Below, piece after piece: positions 36,878 through 45,874 of a DNA stretch of 61,358 nucleotides. Below the pieces are notes generated by a model, which had not been told where the DNA came from, ran no database searches, and was given only the letters and a program-made list of their open reading frames with translations. Origin of the DNA: an uncultured Francisella sp. (lineage in GTDB: Bacteria; Pseudomonadota; Gammaproteobacteria; Burkholderiales; Neisseriaceae). The translations under genes and the position numbers were made by a program. How positions within the stretch are numbered: position 1 is the first letter of the stretch; every line of letters begins with the position of its first letter. The stretch is taken from assembly GCA_943914555.1 (NCBI GenBank), contig CALUCM010000006.1, positions 1-61,358 of the forward strand, read 5' to 3'.

Positions 36878-37642
36878 ATGATTTGCAAACGAATTATTCC
36901 CTGTCTTGATGTCAATCAAGGGCGTGTCGTTAAAGGAACTAATTTTGTTAATTTGATCGATGCAGGAGACCCCGTCCAGGTTGCACGTCAATATGATAAA
37001 GAGGGAGCAGACGAAATTGCCTTTTTAGACATCACTGCTACTTTAGAAAAAAGGACTATTATACTAGAGGTTATTGAAGCTGTTGCGAAAGTAGTATTTA
37101 TTCCTCTTACAGTAGGTGGTGGAGTGGCTAATTTGCAAGATATCCAACAGCTACTTGCTGCAGGTGCAGATAAGGTGAGTATTAACACTAGTGCAGTAAA
37201 AAACCCTGGTTTAATTAACCAAGCAAGTGATTTTTTTGGCAATCAAGCAATTGTTGTCGCAATCGACACCGCGTATTCTCCAGCAAAACAATCTTGGGAA
37301 GTCTTTATTCATGGAGGACGCACCCCTACTGGCATCGACGCAATTTCTTGGGCAGAAGAAATGCAAAAAAGAGGGGCCGGGGAAATTTTACTTACCTCAA
37401 TGGACCAAGATGGAACAAGAAATGGTTTTGACCTTTCTCTTTTGCAAGCAGTGAATCAGAAAGTCACTATTCCTGTGATTGCTTCAGGTGGTGTTGGTAA
37501 TACCCAACACTTAATTGAAGGTATTACCTTAGGAGGCGCAGACGCTGTATTAGCTGCCAGTATCTTCCATTTTGGGGAAATCAACATTCAAGATGCCAAA
37601 AAAACCATGGCACAGGCAGGTATCACGGTACGATTATCATGA
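36878..37642 (+). CDS. hisF: Imidazole glycerol phosphate synthase, cyclase subunit
   Basis: 254 residues, full length. With HisH it forms the imidazole ring in histidine synthesis, releasing AICAR. The (beta/alpha)8 barrel shows both catalytic aspartates: C-L-D-V at residue 11 and the T-S-M-D-Q-D-G-T region near 176, with A-I-D-T-A at about 130. Phosphate loops G-G-G and A-S-G-G-V-G are present. Its stop overlaps hisIE by four bases. HisH and HisA are not in this window, so the pathway genes are scattered or partly missing. Confidence 0.95.
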   Translation: MICKRIIPCLDVNQGRVVKGTNFVNLIDAGDPVQVARQYDKEGADEIAFLDITATLEKRTIILEVIEAVAKVVFIPLTVGGGVANLQDIQQLLAAGADKVSINTSAVKNPGLINQASDFFGNQAIVVAIDTAYSPAKQSWEVFIHGGRTPTGIDAISWAEEMQKRGAGEILLTSMDQDGTRNGFDLSLLQAVNQKVTIPVIASGGVGNTQHLIEGITLGGADAVLAASIFHFGEINIQDAKKTMAQAGITVRLS

Positions 37643-38334
37643 TAGAAACATTGATTAATGCCATTAAATGGAATGATCAAGGACTTGTGCCGGTGATCAC
37701 CCAAGATGTTCTTACTGGTGAAGTACTGATGCATGCATGGATGAATGCACAAGCACTACGTCATACCTGTGAAAGTGGAGAAATGCATTACTTTAGCCGT
37801 AGTCGTCAAAGTTTATGGCATAAAGGAGCAACTTCTGGTCACATCCAAAAGGTCAAATCTTTGTATGTTGATTGCGATCAAGATAGTGTGTTAGCCTTAG
37901 TCAAGCCGATTGGTCACATTGCCTGTCACACAGGCAATAAAAGCTGCTTTTTTTTGCAGTGGGATGGCCAGACATTACAACCCAATACAGCGTCAAAAAC
38001 CAAAGGTAATATCGCAATTTTATATGAACTTGATCAATTGATTCAAAACCGAAGAAATCATTCTCCCAGAACTTCTTATGTTGCCTCTTTGTTTGCAGCG
38101 GGCCAAGATAAAGTGCTTAAAAAAGTTATTGAAGAAGCAGGTGAAGTATTGATGGCTTCTAAAGACCAAAATCAATCTCACCTAGTTAACGAAGTGGCCG
38201 ATATCATATTTCACTTATTGGTATTATTGGGCTATCATAAGCTTTCTATACAAGATGTTTTAACTGAGTTAGAAAGGCGTCAAAACCTCTCTGGAATCGC
38301 AGAAAAAGCTTCCAGGACAAGTAACAAAGGATAA
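37639..38334 (+). CDS. hisI: Fused phosphoribosyl-AMP cyclohydrolase / phosphoribosyl-ATP pyrophosphatase
   Basis: 231 residues carrying steps 2 and 3 of histidine synthesis. The HisI part (1 to about 115) has V-L-M-H-A-W-M-N, F-S-R-S-R-Q-S-L-W-H-K-G-A-T-S-G-H, D-C-D-Q-D and A-C-H-T-G-N-K-S-C-F, including the zinc cysteines. The HisE part (about 130-215) has K-V-I-E-E-A-G-E-V and N-E-V-A-D-I-I-F-H. The fusion is the enterobacterial-type HisIE. The start overlaps hisF, and tatA begins five bases after its stop. Confidence 0.95.
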   Translation: MIETLINAIKWNDQGLVPVITQDVLTGEVLMHAWMNAQALRHTCESGEMHYFSRSRQSLWHKGATSGHIQKVKSLYVDCDQDSVLALVKPIGHIACHTGNKSCFFLQWDGQTLQPNTASKTKGNIAILYELDQLIQNRRNHSPRTSYVASLFAAGQDKVLKKVIEEAGEVLMASKDQNQSHLVNEVADIIFHLLVLLGYHKLSIQDVLTELERRQNLSGIAEKASRTSNKG

Positions 38335-38338
38335 AATA

Positions 38339-38515
38339 ATGGGAAGTTTTAGTATTTGGCATTGGCTTATTCTGGCTGTAATCGTGGTCATGATCTTTGG
38401 TACAACAAAACTGAAAAATGCCGGGAAAGATTTGGGATCCGCACTGCGTGATTTTAAAAAAAGTTTGCATGAAGACGAGGATCAATCATCTTTTGAAGAT
38501 TCAAAAAAACAATAG
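38339..38515 (+). CDS. tatA: Sec-independent translocase protein TatA
   Basis: Only 58 residues. The sequence M-G-S-F-S-I-W-H-W-L-I-L opens a single N-terminal membrane helix, followed by the family's F-G-T-T-K-L-K-N-A-G-K-D-L-G hinge and amphipathic helix, then an acidic tail. TatA forms the pore for folded twin-arginine substrates. The start is five bases after hisIE and tatB follows 18 bases later, the same order as in Pseudomonas and relatives. Confidence 0.93.
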   Translation: MGSFSIWHWLILAVIVVMIFGTTKLKNAGKDLGSALRDFKKSLHEDEDQSSFEDSKKQ

Positions 38516-38533
38516 ATCTCAACATCTTATACC

Positions 38534-38977
38534 ATGTTTGACTTAGGTTTTGGAGAGCTGCTTGTTGCTTGTGCCGTAGCTTTAGTCGTACTTAAACCAG
38601 AAGAGCTTCCTCGCCTGGCAAATTTCATTAAGCATGTTCGATATAAATTAAGGCGATGGTCTGAGATGGTCGAAGAGGAAATCTCCCAGTACATTCCGCA
38701 AGAAACCATTCGCGACTTACAAGAAACGCAGCAGATGTTACATCATGACTGGCATACGCATCTTGAGAGCATTGACAATCTATTAAAAAAACCACAACAA
38801 GCAACATTGCCTGAGCAGGAAAATGAACATATCCCCTTTCCTCATGAGCAACGCCATGGCTGCCTCTCTAACTCTCTTACTAGAAAATATCGGATGCAAC
38901 AACGTATGCGTTTTAAAAGACATTGCACAGCTTATTTTAAAACATTACGCGCTCATCGACGAGATTCTTATCAATAA
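38534..38977 (+). CDS. tatB: Sec-independent translocase protein TatB
   Basis: 147 residues. The N-terminal helix begins M-F-D-L-G-F-G-E-L-L-V with the conserved glutamate, then K-P-E-E-L-P-R-L-A hinge and amphipathic helix (about 25-60), typical of TatB rather than TatA. The rest is a variable, basic tail. It forms the substrate receptor with TatC. The stop overlaps the tatC ATG by one base (TAATG). Confidence 0.92.
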   Translation: MFDLGFGELLVACAVALVVLKPEELPRLANFIKHVRYKLRRWSEMVEEEISQYIPQETIRDLQETQQMLHHDWHTHLESIDNLLKKPQQATLPEQENEHIPFPHEQRHGCLSNSLTRKYRMQQRMRFKRHCTAYFKTLRAHRRDSYQ

Positions 38978-39705
38978 TGAAACAAGAGCAATCTGGCTCA
39001 CTTGCTGAACATTTATCAGAATTACGTAGCCGTCTAATAAAAACCATCGCTGTCTTGATGATTGCAATGATGGTCTTATCTCCATTTTTACAAACAATCA
39101 TGAGGCTGATCACTTATCCGATTCTTCATACCTTGCCGCAAGGGAATAAGATGAGCATTACAGGCGTTTTAGAAGGCGTGATTGTGCCCTTTAAGATACT
39201 GTTTGGTTGCGCTTTTGTGCTGACTTTACCTTTTACACTTTACCAAATTTGGTGTTTTATTGCGCCAGGACTTTATCAAAAAGAAAAAAAAATCATTTTA
39301 CAATTGGTTCTCTTTAGCTTACTCATGTTTGTTTTAGGAATGCTTTTTTGCTTTTTTGTCTTTTTCCCACTTCTATTTCGCGTTAGTGCATATTTTACCC
39401 CTAAAACAGTAGCATTATATATTCCCACTATCTCTAACTATCTAAACTTTATCATCAGGATGTTAATAACTTTTGGTTTTGCCTTCCAGTTACCAATTTT
39501 AATGTTGGTGTTACAACAAATGCAACTCACTACTTTTGATACTTTTAAAAAATGGCGAAGCTACGCCATTATTGCTGCATTTGGTGTTGCAGCAATAATG
39601 ACTCCTCCAGATATCATGTCTCAATTTTTTTTGGCAATTCCTTTAATTATTCTCTATGAAAGTGGGCTATTATTATGTCGCATCAACCAGTATAAAACAG
39701 AATAA
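38977..39705 (+). CDS. tatC: Sec-independent translocase protein TatC
   Basis: 242 residues with six hydrophobic helices. The signature L-A-E-H-L-S-E-L-R-S-R-L lies in the N-terminal cytoplasmic region that recognises the twin-arginine signal. Family features F-I-A-P-G-L-Y-Q-K-E-K, F-G-F-A-F-Q-L-P and T-P-P-D-I-M-S-Q are present. It completes a tatABC unit downstream of hisIE, so the organism can export folded proteins. Confidence 0.95.
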   Translation: MKQEQSGSLAEHLSELRSRLIKTIAVLMIAMMVLSPFLQTIMRLITYPILHTLPQGNKMSITGVLEGVIVPFKILFGCAFVLTLPFTLYQIWCFIAPGLYQKEKKIILQLVLFSLLMFVLGMLFCFFVFFPLLFRVSAYFTPKTVALYIPTISNYLNFIIRMLITFGFAFQLPILMLVLQQMQLTTFDTFKKWRSYAIIAAFGVAAIMTPPDIMSQFFLAIPLIILYESGLLLCRINQYKTE

Positions 39706-39864
39706 ACAAACTAAAGTCACTATCAAAAAGTTTATAAGCTTAGAAAATAAAAAACAAAAATATAGTCTTGGGTAACAGACTGTTTCACCTAAAATAACTA
39801 GCAACAAGAGTTTTACTAGTTCATCTTAGCAAAGACAACTTATTAAAGGTTCCCCATCAATTGA

Positions 39865-41127
39865 CTATTTTCCACCTTTCATTAATTCGAAAAAGCCGCT
39901 ATTATCTTTTGACATACGCAGCTTATCCATTAGAAACTCCATTGCCTCAACATCATCCATCGGATGTAAAAACTTACGCAGCAGCCACATCTTTTGCAGT
40001 TGATCATTGGGTACCAGCAGTTCTTCTTTACGCGTTCCTGAGCGGTTAATGCTAATAGCAGGGAATACGCGTTTTTCTGCTAACCGCCGATCCAAATGTA
40101 GTTCCATATTACCAGTACCTTTAAATTCTTCGTAGATCACATCATCCATACGGCTCCCAGTTTCAACTAAGGCCGTGGCAATAATGGTTAAGGATCCACC
40201 TTCTTCGATATTGCGTGCAGCTCCAAAAAAGCGTTTTGGTCGGTGTAGGGCATTTGCATCAACTCCACCTGTTAGAATCTTGCCAGAAGCTGGCACTACA
40301 GTATTATAAGCACGTGCAAGACGTGTAATTGAATCAAGTAAAATGACCACATCTTTCTTATGCTCTACCAAGCGCTTGGCTTTTTCAATCACCATTTCTG
40401 CTACCTGCACATGACGCTGTGCTGGTTCATCAAAAGTAGAAGCGATTACCTCCCCTTTAATGGATCGACTCATATCTGTCACTTCTTCCGGACGCTCATC
40501 AATCAATAAACACATCAATTCGATACTGGGATAATTTAAGGTGATCGCATGCGCAATTTTCTGTAACATCACTGTCTTACCAGTTTTAGGAGGAGCCACC
40601 AATAAAGCGCGTTGTCCACAACCAATAGAGGCGATTAAATCAATAGCACGGCCGGTTAAATTTTCCTCAAAAGGTAAATCAGCCTCTAACACAATGCGGC
40701 GTTGCGGAAAGAGAGGAGTCAAATTTTCAAATAAAATTTTATGCTTGCAGATTTCTGGATCTTCACCATTAATCACATCAGGCTTTACTAAAGCAAAATA
40801 ACGCTCATTGTCTTTGGGTGCTCTCACTCCCCCCTCAATGGTATCTCCTTTTTGCAGATTAAATCGTCTAATCTGACTTGGGCTGACATAAATATCATCC
40901 GGGCTAGACAAATAAGAGGTGTCTGGGCTTCTTAAGAAACCAAAACCATCAGAGATGATCTCTAAGGTGCCTTTGCCAGTAAAGCTTTCTCCTTTTTTCG
41001 CTAACTGACGGACAATGGTAAATACTAAATCCTGCTTTCTAAAACGATTGGGATTTTCTATTTTTAACTCTTCTGCTTTTTCCAATAAAGCAGACACATG
41101 GAGATTCTGTAATTCTGATACATGCAT
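39865..41127 (-). CDS. rho: Transcription termination factor Rho
   Basis: 420 residues, exactly the usual size (E. coli 419). A hexameric RNA-dependent ATPase that ends transcription. The N-terminal RNA-binding part includes G-T-L-E-I-I-S-D-G-F-G-F-L-R-S-P and Y-V-S-P-S-Q-I-R-R-F. The Walker A loop is P-P-K-T-G-K-T (about 178-184), Walker B V-I-L-L-D-S-I-T-R, and the Q and R loops are present. Single gene, with a 245-base divergent region shared with rraA. Confidence 0.97.
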   Translation of the reverse strand: MHVSELQNLHVSALLEKAEELKIENPNRFRKQDLVFTIVRQLAKKGESFTGKGTLEIISDGFGFLRSPDTSYLSSPDDIYVSPSQIRRFNLQKGDTIEGGVRAPKDNERYFALVKPDVINGEDPEICKHKILFENLTPLFPQRRIVLEADLPFEENLTGRAIDLIASIGCGQRALLVAPPKTGKTVMLQKIAHAITLNYPSIELMCLLIDERPEEVTDMSRSIKGEVIASTFDEPAQRHVQVAEMVIEKAKRLVEHKKDVVILLDSITRLARAYNTVVPASGKILTGGVDANALHRPKRFFGAARNIEEGGSLTIIATALVETGSRMDDVIYEEFKGTGNMELHLDRRLAEKRVFPAISINRSGTRKEELLVPNDQLQKMWLLRKFLHPMDDVEAMEFLMDKLRMSKDNSGFFELMKGGK

Positions 41128-41372
41128 ATTAAAGCTGACTTAAAATGTAATACGTAAATCTTCTTAAAGGTAAAAGAACGCCCAGAAGATGGGCTCAAGA
41201 TATAGATTAAAGAACTCGCCACAAAGACTGTAAGCTCGTAATTTGCTATGATAACCTTGGTACTTCGTATTTGTCAACTTTAAATGATTTATTCTACACT
41301 CTTTTTCAAGGAAAATACCCATCTAAAACTGGCTAATACTCAGCACTTTAATTAAAACACTAAGGATAATTT

Positions 41373-41852
41373 ATGCCATTTTATACTGCTTCTCTAATTG
41401 ATATTGCTCCGAAAACACCTTCTTGCGAAACACAATTTAAGCAATACGGTAAAAAAAGCCGTTTCAAAGGAAAAATACGCACCATCCAATGCCATCAGGA
41501 TAACGGTCTGGTAAAACAACTAATGAATCGTCCTTCTGACGGCGAAGTTTTGGTCATTGATGGTGGTGGTTCCTACTATAGCGCTTTGATGGGGGATATG
41601 ATTGCCACAGCAGGCATGAATAATGGTTGGGCTGGTGCAATTATTTATGGTGTCATCCGCGACTCTCAACTAATCAATACCCTAGACTTTGGTGTGAAAG
41701 CTTTAGGAACTAACCCTCGCAAAAGTGCTAAAGAAAGCGCAGGGCAAGTGGATATTCCCATTCATTTTGGTGGCGTTACTTTCATACCCGGGCACTACCT
41801 TTATAGTGATGAAGATGGAATTTTAGTTACTGTCTCACCCATTGAGCTGTAA
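41373..41852 (+). CDS. rraA: Regulator of ribonuclease E activity A
   Basis: 159 residues. It matches RraA: L-V-I-D-G-G-G-S, the G-D-M-I-A-T-A region, G-W-A-G-A-I-I-Y-G-V-I-R-D-S and F-G-G-V-x-F-I-P-G-H-Y-L-Y-S-D-E-D-G. It binds and inhibits RNase E and so affects mRNA decay. The same fold also occurs in HMG/CHA aldolases, but the length and the closing region favour RraA. Divergent from rho. Confidence 0.92.
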   Translation: MPFYTASLIDIAPKTPSCETQFKQYGKKSRFKGKIRTIQCHQDNGLVKQLMNRPSDGEVLVIDGGGSYYSALMGDMIATAGMNNGWAGAIIYGVIRDSQLINTLDFGVKALGTNPRKSAKESAGQVDIPIHFGGVTFIPGHYLYSDEDGILVTVSPIEL

Positions 41853-41903
41853 GAACAAATATTTGTAGCAAATTTTTAAAAACAGAACTAAACTTTTTTC
41901 TGT

Positions 41904-42635
41904 TTATTGGTTTTTCCCGCGCCGCCAACAATGAAAATAAGTGCGCATTAAGCTTACTGAAAAAACATAAAGTGAGCTAAAAAGCCACATCACCCAAATA
42001 ACGGCAACTGTCCTCTCTTGCGGCCTCAACTGCGATAAAGCAATACTGGTAGAAAACCAGATCCCCGTCATTAAGATGTTTAAAGGCATCAGAGTACGCA
42101 CCCGAAAAGGGTGTAAAAACTTAATTTTAGTAAAAGTAAGCAAACATAGCAGCAAAGAAACACCCTCATTAAACCAGCCACCTGTTTGCAATACATAAAA
42201 ATAAAGTGCCACCACATTCCAAGTTGCAGGAAAACCAACAAAATAATAGTCCTTACTTTTCATCTCTATATTAGCAAAACAATAAAGAGAACTCACCAAA
42301 ATACACGCCAAAGTAATAAGTCCCATATAAGCGGGAAAGCGCGTGTAGTAATACATGAACAGTACTGGGATAAAAACATAATTAAGATAATCAATGATCA
42401 AATCAAGTGCCGAACCATCCACTTGCGGTAACACATTTTTTACCCGAAATTTGCGTGCTAATGTTCCATCCACTCCATCGATAACCAGCGACACAGAAAG
42501 CCATAATACACAATGCTGCGGTTGATTATCTAAAATCGCCAATAAAGCCAAGGCAGCAAAAACAACTCCTGAAGCTGTAAATAAATGCACCGCCCAGGCA
42601 AAAATCTTCTCTTTTGTCCAATCCGAAAAAATCAC
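41904..42635 (-). CDS. pcs: Phosphatidylcholine synthase
   Basis: 243 residues with about six to eight membrane helices. It carries the special Pcs form of the CDP-alcohol motif, D-G-V-D-G-T-L-A-R then, twelve residues on, G-S-A-L-D-L-I-I-D-Y. Further Pcs stretches are A-V-H-L-F-T-A-S-G near the start, Y-Y-F-V-G-F-P-A-T-W-N and F-L-H-P-F-R-V-R. The enzyme makes phosphatidylcholine in one step from CDP-diacylglycerol and choline, which is usually taken from a host (Legionella, Brucella and rhizobia). It is 32 bases after ackA on the same strand. No choline transporter is in view. Confidence 0.92.
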   Translation of the reverse strand: MIFSDWTKEKIFAWAVHLFTASGVVFAALALLAILDNQPQHCVLWLSVSLVIDGVDGTLARKFRVKNVLPQVDGSALDLIIDYLNYVFIPVLFMYYYTRFPAYMGLITLACILVSSLYCFANIEMKSKDYYFVGFPATWNVVALYFYVLQTGGWFNEGVSLLLCLLTFTKIKFLHPFRVRTLMPLNILMTGIWFSTSIALSQLRPQERTVAVIWVMWLFSSLYVFSVSLMRTYFHCWRRGKNQ

Positions 42636-42667
42636 GTCACTATCTCTATGTTATTCAACACTTAGGA

Positions 42668-43882
42668 TTATTGAGTCAATGAATGAAGATCCATTCCTGA
42701 CAAACGTTGCACATCACGAGCAATCATCAATTCTTCATTAGTCGGCACAACAAGCGCTACCGGCTCTTGAGAAGAGGTAATTGCACCCTGTTTACTCTGT
42801 GCAATGTTCTTATTAGCTTCTTGATCCAGTATTAGACCTAAAAACTGCAAACGTTTTACGATCCCTGCCCTGATCAACAATGAATTTTCGCCAATACCAC
42901 CTGTGAATACCAAAGCATCCAAACCACCAGTGGCACAGACCATAGCTGATATCAGTTCGGCAGCGCGATAAATAAACATATCCAAAGCCAATTGCGCACG
43001 TTCATGACCGTGGTATGCCTCTGCTTCAATCTCTCGTAAATCACTGGAAATTCCAGAGATCCCTAACATGCCACTTTGCTTGTTAAGCAAATCATTGATC
43101 TGAGGAATATCCATGTGCGCATTGTCTTGTAAAAAAGGAAAAATACTTGGATCAATATTACCACTTCTAGTGCCCATAATAAGCCCCTCAAGCGGTGTCA
43201 GACCCATCGTGGTATGAACAGACTTACCCTTTTTAACTGCACATAAAGAGGCACCATTACCTAGATGCGCAATGACTAATCGATCAGATGGATGATTCAT
43301 CTCATCAAGTAAACGCTTAGCTTCTTGACTAACATAGCGATAACTAGTGCCATGCATACCATAACGACGAATATGGTACTGTTCATAGTACTCATAGGGT
43401 ATGGCATATAGATAAACTTCTTTAGGCATGGTCTGATGAAAAGAGGTGTCAAACACTGCCACATGGGGAACTAAGGATAATACCTCTTGTGCTGCAGCAA
43501 TACCTAAGAGTTGAGATGGATTGTGTAAAGGAGCCAAATTACAACAACGCTTAATATTATCAATTACTTCTTCGTTAATCACTACTGATTGCTGAAAAAG
43601 CTCTCCCCCTTGCACCACTCGATGTCCCACCGCATGAACCGCTTGTTGCAAACCGCGCTTTTCTATGTCTTGTACCAAAATTTTAATCGCTCCAGCATGA
43701 TCAGTATTATCTTTTAAATCGATGGTTTGCTTATTATCAGCAGTTTTTATAATTAACTGTGTCTTTGGTAAATTTACCTTTTCAACTAGATAGCTAACAT
43801 GAACCTTTCCACTACTTGGTTGCAGCACTGCGCTTTTAATCGAAGAACTGCCACAATTAAATACCAAAACCAAAGAATCCAT
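42668..43882 (-). CDS. ackA: Acetate kinase
   Basis: 404 residues, normal length. It interconverts acetyl phosphate and acetate with ADP/ATP. The start V-F-N-C-G-S-S-S-I-K-S is the phosphate-binding signature. H-R-V-V-Q-G-G, F-D-T-S-F-H-Q-T-M-P, Y-G-M-H-G-T-S-Y and T-G-G-I-G-E-N-S are all present. The usual partner pta is absent from the window. It sits between an SDR gene (16 bases upstream) and pcs (32 bases downstream), probably one transcript. Confidence 0.95.
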   Translation of the reverse strand: MDSLVLVFNCGSSSIKSAVLQPSSGKVHVSYLVEKVNLPKTQLIIKTADNKQTIDLKDNTDHAGAIKILVQDIEKRGLQQAVHAVGHRVVQGGELFQQSVVINEEVIDNIKRCCNLAPLHNPSQLLGIAAAQEVLSLVPHVAVFDTSFHQTMPKEVYLYAIPYEYYEQYHIRRYGMHGTSYRYVSQEAKRLLDEMNHPSDRLVIAHLGNGASLCAVKKGKSVHTTMGLTPLEGLIMGTRSGNIDPSIFPFLQDNAHMDIPQINDLLNKQSGMLGISGISSDLREIEAEAYHGHERAQLALDMFIYRAAELISAMVCATGGLDALVFTGGIGENSLLIRAGIVKRLQFLGLILDQEANKNIAQSKQGAITSSQEPVALVVPTNEELMIARDVQRLSGMDLHSLTQ

Positions 43883-43898
43883 TTACTTTCTCCTATTC

Positions 43899-44648
43899 TT
43901 ACTGCGGATATGTCATCAATCCGGCAAAAGTCTGCGCCACCGGCATCACCTCAAGGGAGTTGATATTGACATGAGATGGTGTTTCATAGATAAAAAGCAC
44001 AATATCCGCAATATCTTGCGGTGTTAGATAGTGGACATTTTCATAAGGTCGCTTCGCTTTTTGCTGATCCCCCTTAAAGCGCACTTGTGAAAACTCAGTA
44101 TCACCGCACAGTCCAGGCTCTATATTACTCACCCGGATGCGGTATTTAGCTAAATCAGCGCGCAAATTACGACTAAATTGTTTGACAAATGCTTTACTTG
44201 CTCCATATACATTAGCCCCGTAATAGGGCCAGTTTCCGGCAGTTGAACCGATATTAATAATCTGCCCCTGCCTATTTTTGACCATAGACGGTAGCAATTG
44301 CCGTGTTAAATAAATCAGACCAAGAATGTTGGTATTGACCATAATCTCCCAATCAGTCACATCTGCTTGATCCGCTGATGAAAGCCCCAAAGCCAAACCA
44401 GCATTATTAATTAAAGTATCGATTGTTCGCCATTGTTCAGGTAGCGTGGCCAAAGATTGATCCACCGATGTTTTATCGCTCACATCCATTACAAGTGGAA
44501 AAAATAAACGCTGCCCTAGCTCCTGGTATAAGGCATCAAGCTGCTCTTCTCTACGAGCTGCTCCTATCACTGCGTGGCCTTTTTTGACCAAAGTCCGTGC
44601 CATTGCTGCACCTAGACCAGAAGATGCTCCTGTTATCAATATTGTCAT
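43899..44648 (-). CDS. ydfG: Short-chain dehydrogenase, YdfG-like
   Basis: 249 residues. The Rossmann start T-G-A-S-S-G-L-G and N-N-A-G-L-A-L-G, and the catalytic set with Ser in I-G-S-T-A-G and Y-G-A-S-K at the active-site Tyr/Lys, are present. Whole-length resemblance (including N-W-P-Y-Y-G-A-N-V-Y-G-A-S-K-A-F) is to YdfG, an NADP-dependent 3-hydroxy acid (serine, 3-hydroxypropionate) dehydrogenase. The substrate in this organism is unproven. First gene of the run leading to ackA and pcs. Confidence 0.88.
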   Translation of the reverse strand: MTILITGASSGLGAAMARTLVKKGHAVIGAARREEQLDALYQELGQRLFFPLVMDVSDKTSVDQSLATLPEQWRTIDTLINNAGLALGLSSADQADVTDWEIMVNTNILGLIYLTRQLLPSMVKNRQGQIINIGSTAGNWPYYGANVYGASKAFVKQFSRNLRADLAKYRIRVSNIEPGLCGDTEFSQVRFKGDQQKAKRPYENVHYLTPQDIADIVLFIYETPSHVNINSLEVMPVAQTFAGLMTYPQ

Positions 44649-44775
44649 CTATTGTTATCTCTTAAATTTAGCACAGTTTATGATTATGACATGAATAAAA
44701 CACGTTTCCAAATACTCAGTCTTGTACTTTCATGCGATAATCAGTCATATTAATCCCATTATCAAGGTGTCATTT

Positions 44776-45000
44776 ATGAATACCCCTGCTAATTTTGAAG
44801 AGGCAATGAAGCGTTTAGAAGAAATTACTGAAGCAATGCAGCAGAGCAATGTCAGTTTAGAACAAGCGCTTAAATATTATGAAGAAGGAATCACTCTCAT
44901 GTCCTTTTGCCAGAAAAAATTAGTTCAGGTTCAACAAAAAATTAAGATATTAAATGATAAGAGTGCACAACTGGAGGACTTTACATTTGATGAGCCTTGA
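44776..45000 (+). CDS. xseB: Exodeoxyribonuclease VII small subunit
   Basis: 74 residues from ATG 44776, chosen over an upstream in-frame ATG at 44722 because AAGGTG precedes it and M-N-T-P-A-N-F-E-E-A-M-K-R-L-E-E is the usual start. The small helical protein shows S-L-E-Q-A-L-K-Y-Y-E-E-G-I-T-L. It works with XseA, which is not here. It overlaps ispA by 11 bases, the same order (xseB-ispA) as in many gammaproteobacteria. Confidence 0.93.
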   Translation: MNTPANFEEAMKRLEEITEAMQQSNVSLEQALKYYEEGITLMSFCQKKLVQVQQKIKILNDKSAQLEDFTFDEP

Positions 45001-45874
45001 TTTTTCCTTATGGGTCACACAGCAAAAAGAAACATTAGAAACATTTCTTGAGCAACATTTACCTAAAGATTCTCCAAAACAATTAGCTTTAGCAATGCGT
45101 TATGCTGTGTTAAATCATGGCAAGCGAATACGCCCTCTATTGGTCAGTGCTGCTGCAAAACTTGGCAATGCTGACCCTCTAGCAAAAAAACAACGCATGG
45201 CAGCGGTAGAATTACTACATAGTTATTCCCTAATCCATGATGATTTACCGATAATGGATGACGATAATTGGCGTCATGGTAAAGCTTCTTGCCACATTGT
45301 ATATGGGGAAGCAGTCGCTTTACTGGCAGGGGACGCACTACAAGCTCTTGCTTTTGAAATATTGTGTCACCCGAATCAATTATCGGCTGAAAATAATATG
45401 CAAGCTCTCAAAATTCTCATCCAAAAGGCAGGATTTTCTGGAATGGTAGGCGGGCAGACAATGGATGTAATGCATACTGGCAAAGCCATTAGCAAAGAAG
45501 AACTCATAATAATGCATCGCAAAAAAACAGGTGCTTTAATCGAGGCTTCAGTTCAATTAGGGCTACTGTGCGCTACTGATATCGCAGATGATGCAATTTT
45601 TGCCATAACTAATTTTGCCGCAAAAATTGGCCTCGCTTTTCAAGTCACAGATGATCTCCTTGATTATCAAGCAAATAGCGACATTTTAGGCAAAACGGCA
45701 GGCAAAGATGCCATCCAACAAAAAGCTACTTTCGTCAACCTCCTGGGTGTTGATCAAACCAAAATCTATGTCAAAGAACTTATGACACAGGCAATTGACC
45801 TGCTGAAACCCTTCTTACCTAAAAGCCAATATTTAATCGATCTTGCCCATTTTGTGTTACAACGTAATTATTAG
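44990..45874 (+). CDS. ispA: Farnesyl diphosphate synthase
   Basis: 294 residues from ATG 44990, within the end of xseB. A longer frame from 44954 is possible but would add residues unlike the family. First aspartate-rich motif H-D-D-L-P-I-M-D-D-D and second T-D-D-L-L-D-Y-Q are intact, together with N-H-G-K-R-I-R-P. It makes farnesyl diphosphate, the start for ubiquinone and undecaprenyl chains. dxs, the common next gene, is not present; the stop overlaps the convergent ggt stop by four bases. Confidence 0.95.
   Translation: MSLDFSLWVTQQKETLETFLEQHLPKDSPKQLALAMRYAVLNHGKRIRPLLVSAAAKLGNADPLAKKQRMAAVELLHSYSLIHDDLPIMDDDNWRHGKASCHIVYGEAVALLAGDALQALAFEILCHPNQLSAENNMQALKILIQKAGFSGMVGGQTMDVMHTGKAISKEELIIMHRKKTGALIEASVQLGLLCATDIADDAIFAITNFAAKIGLAFQVTDDLLDYQANSDILGKTAGKDAIQQKATFVNLLGVDQTKIYVKELMTQAIDLLKPFLPKSQYLIDLAHFVLQRNY

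Noticed and set aside
39796..39820. Weak hairpin (AACTAG/CTAGTT) between tatC and rho as a terminator
   Set aside because: The stem is short with a large loop and no T-run follows on either strand.
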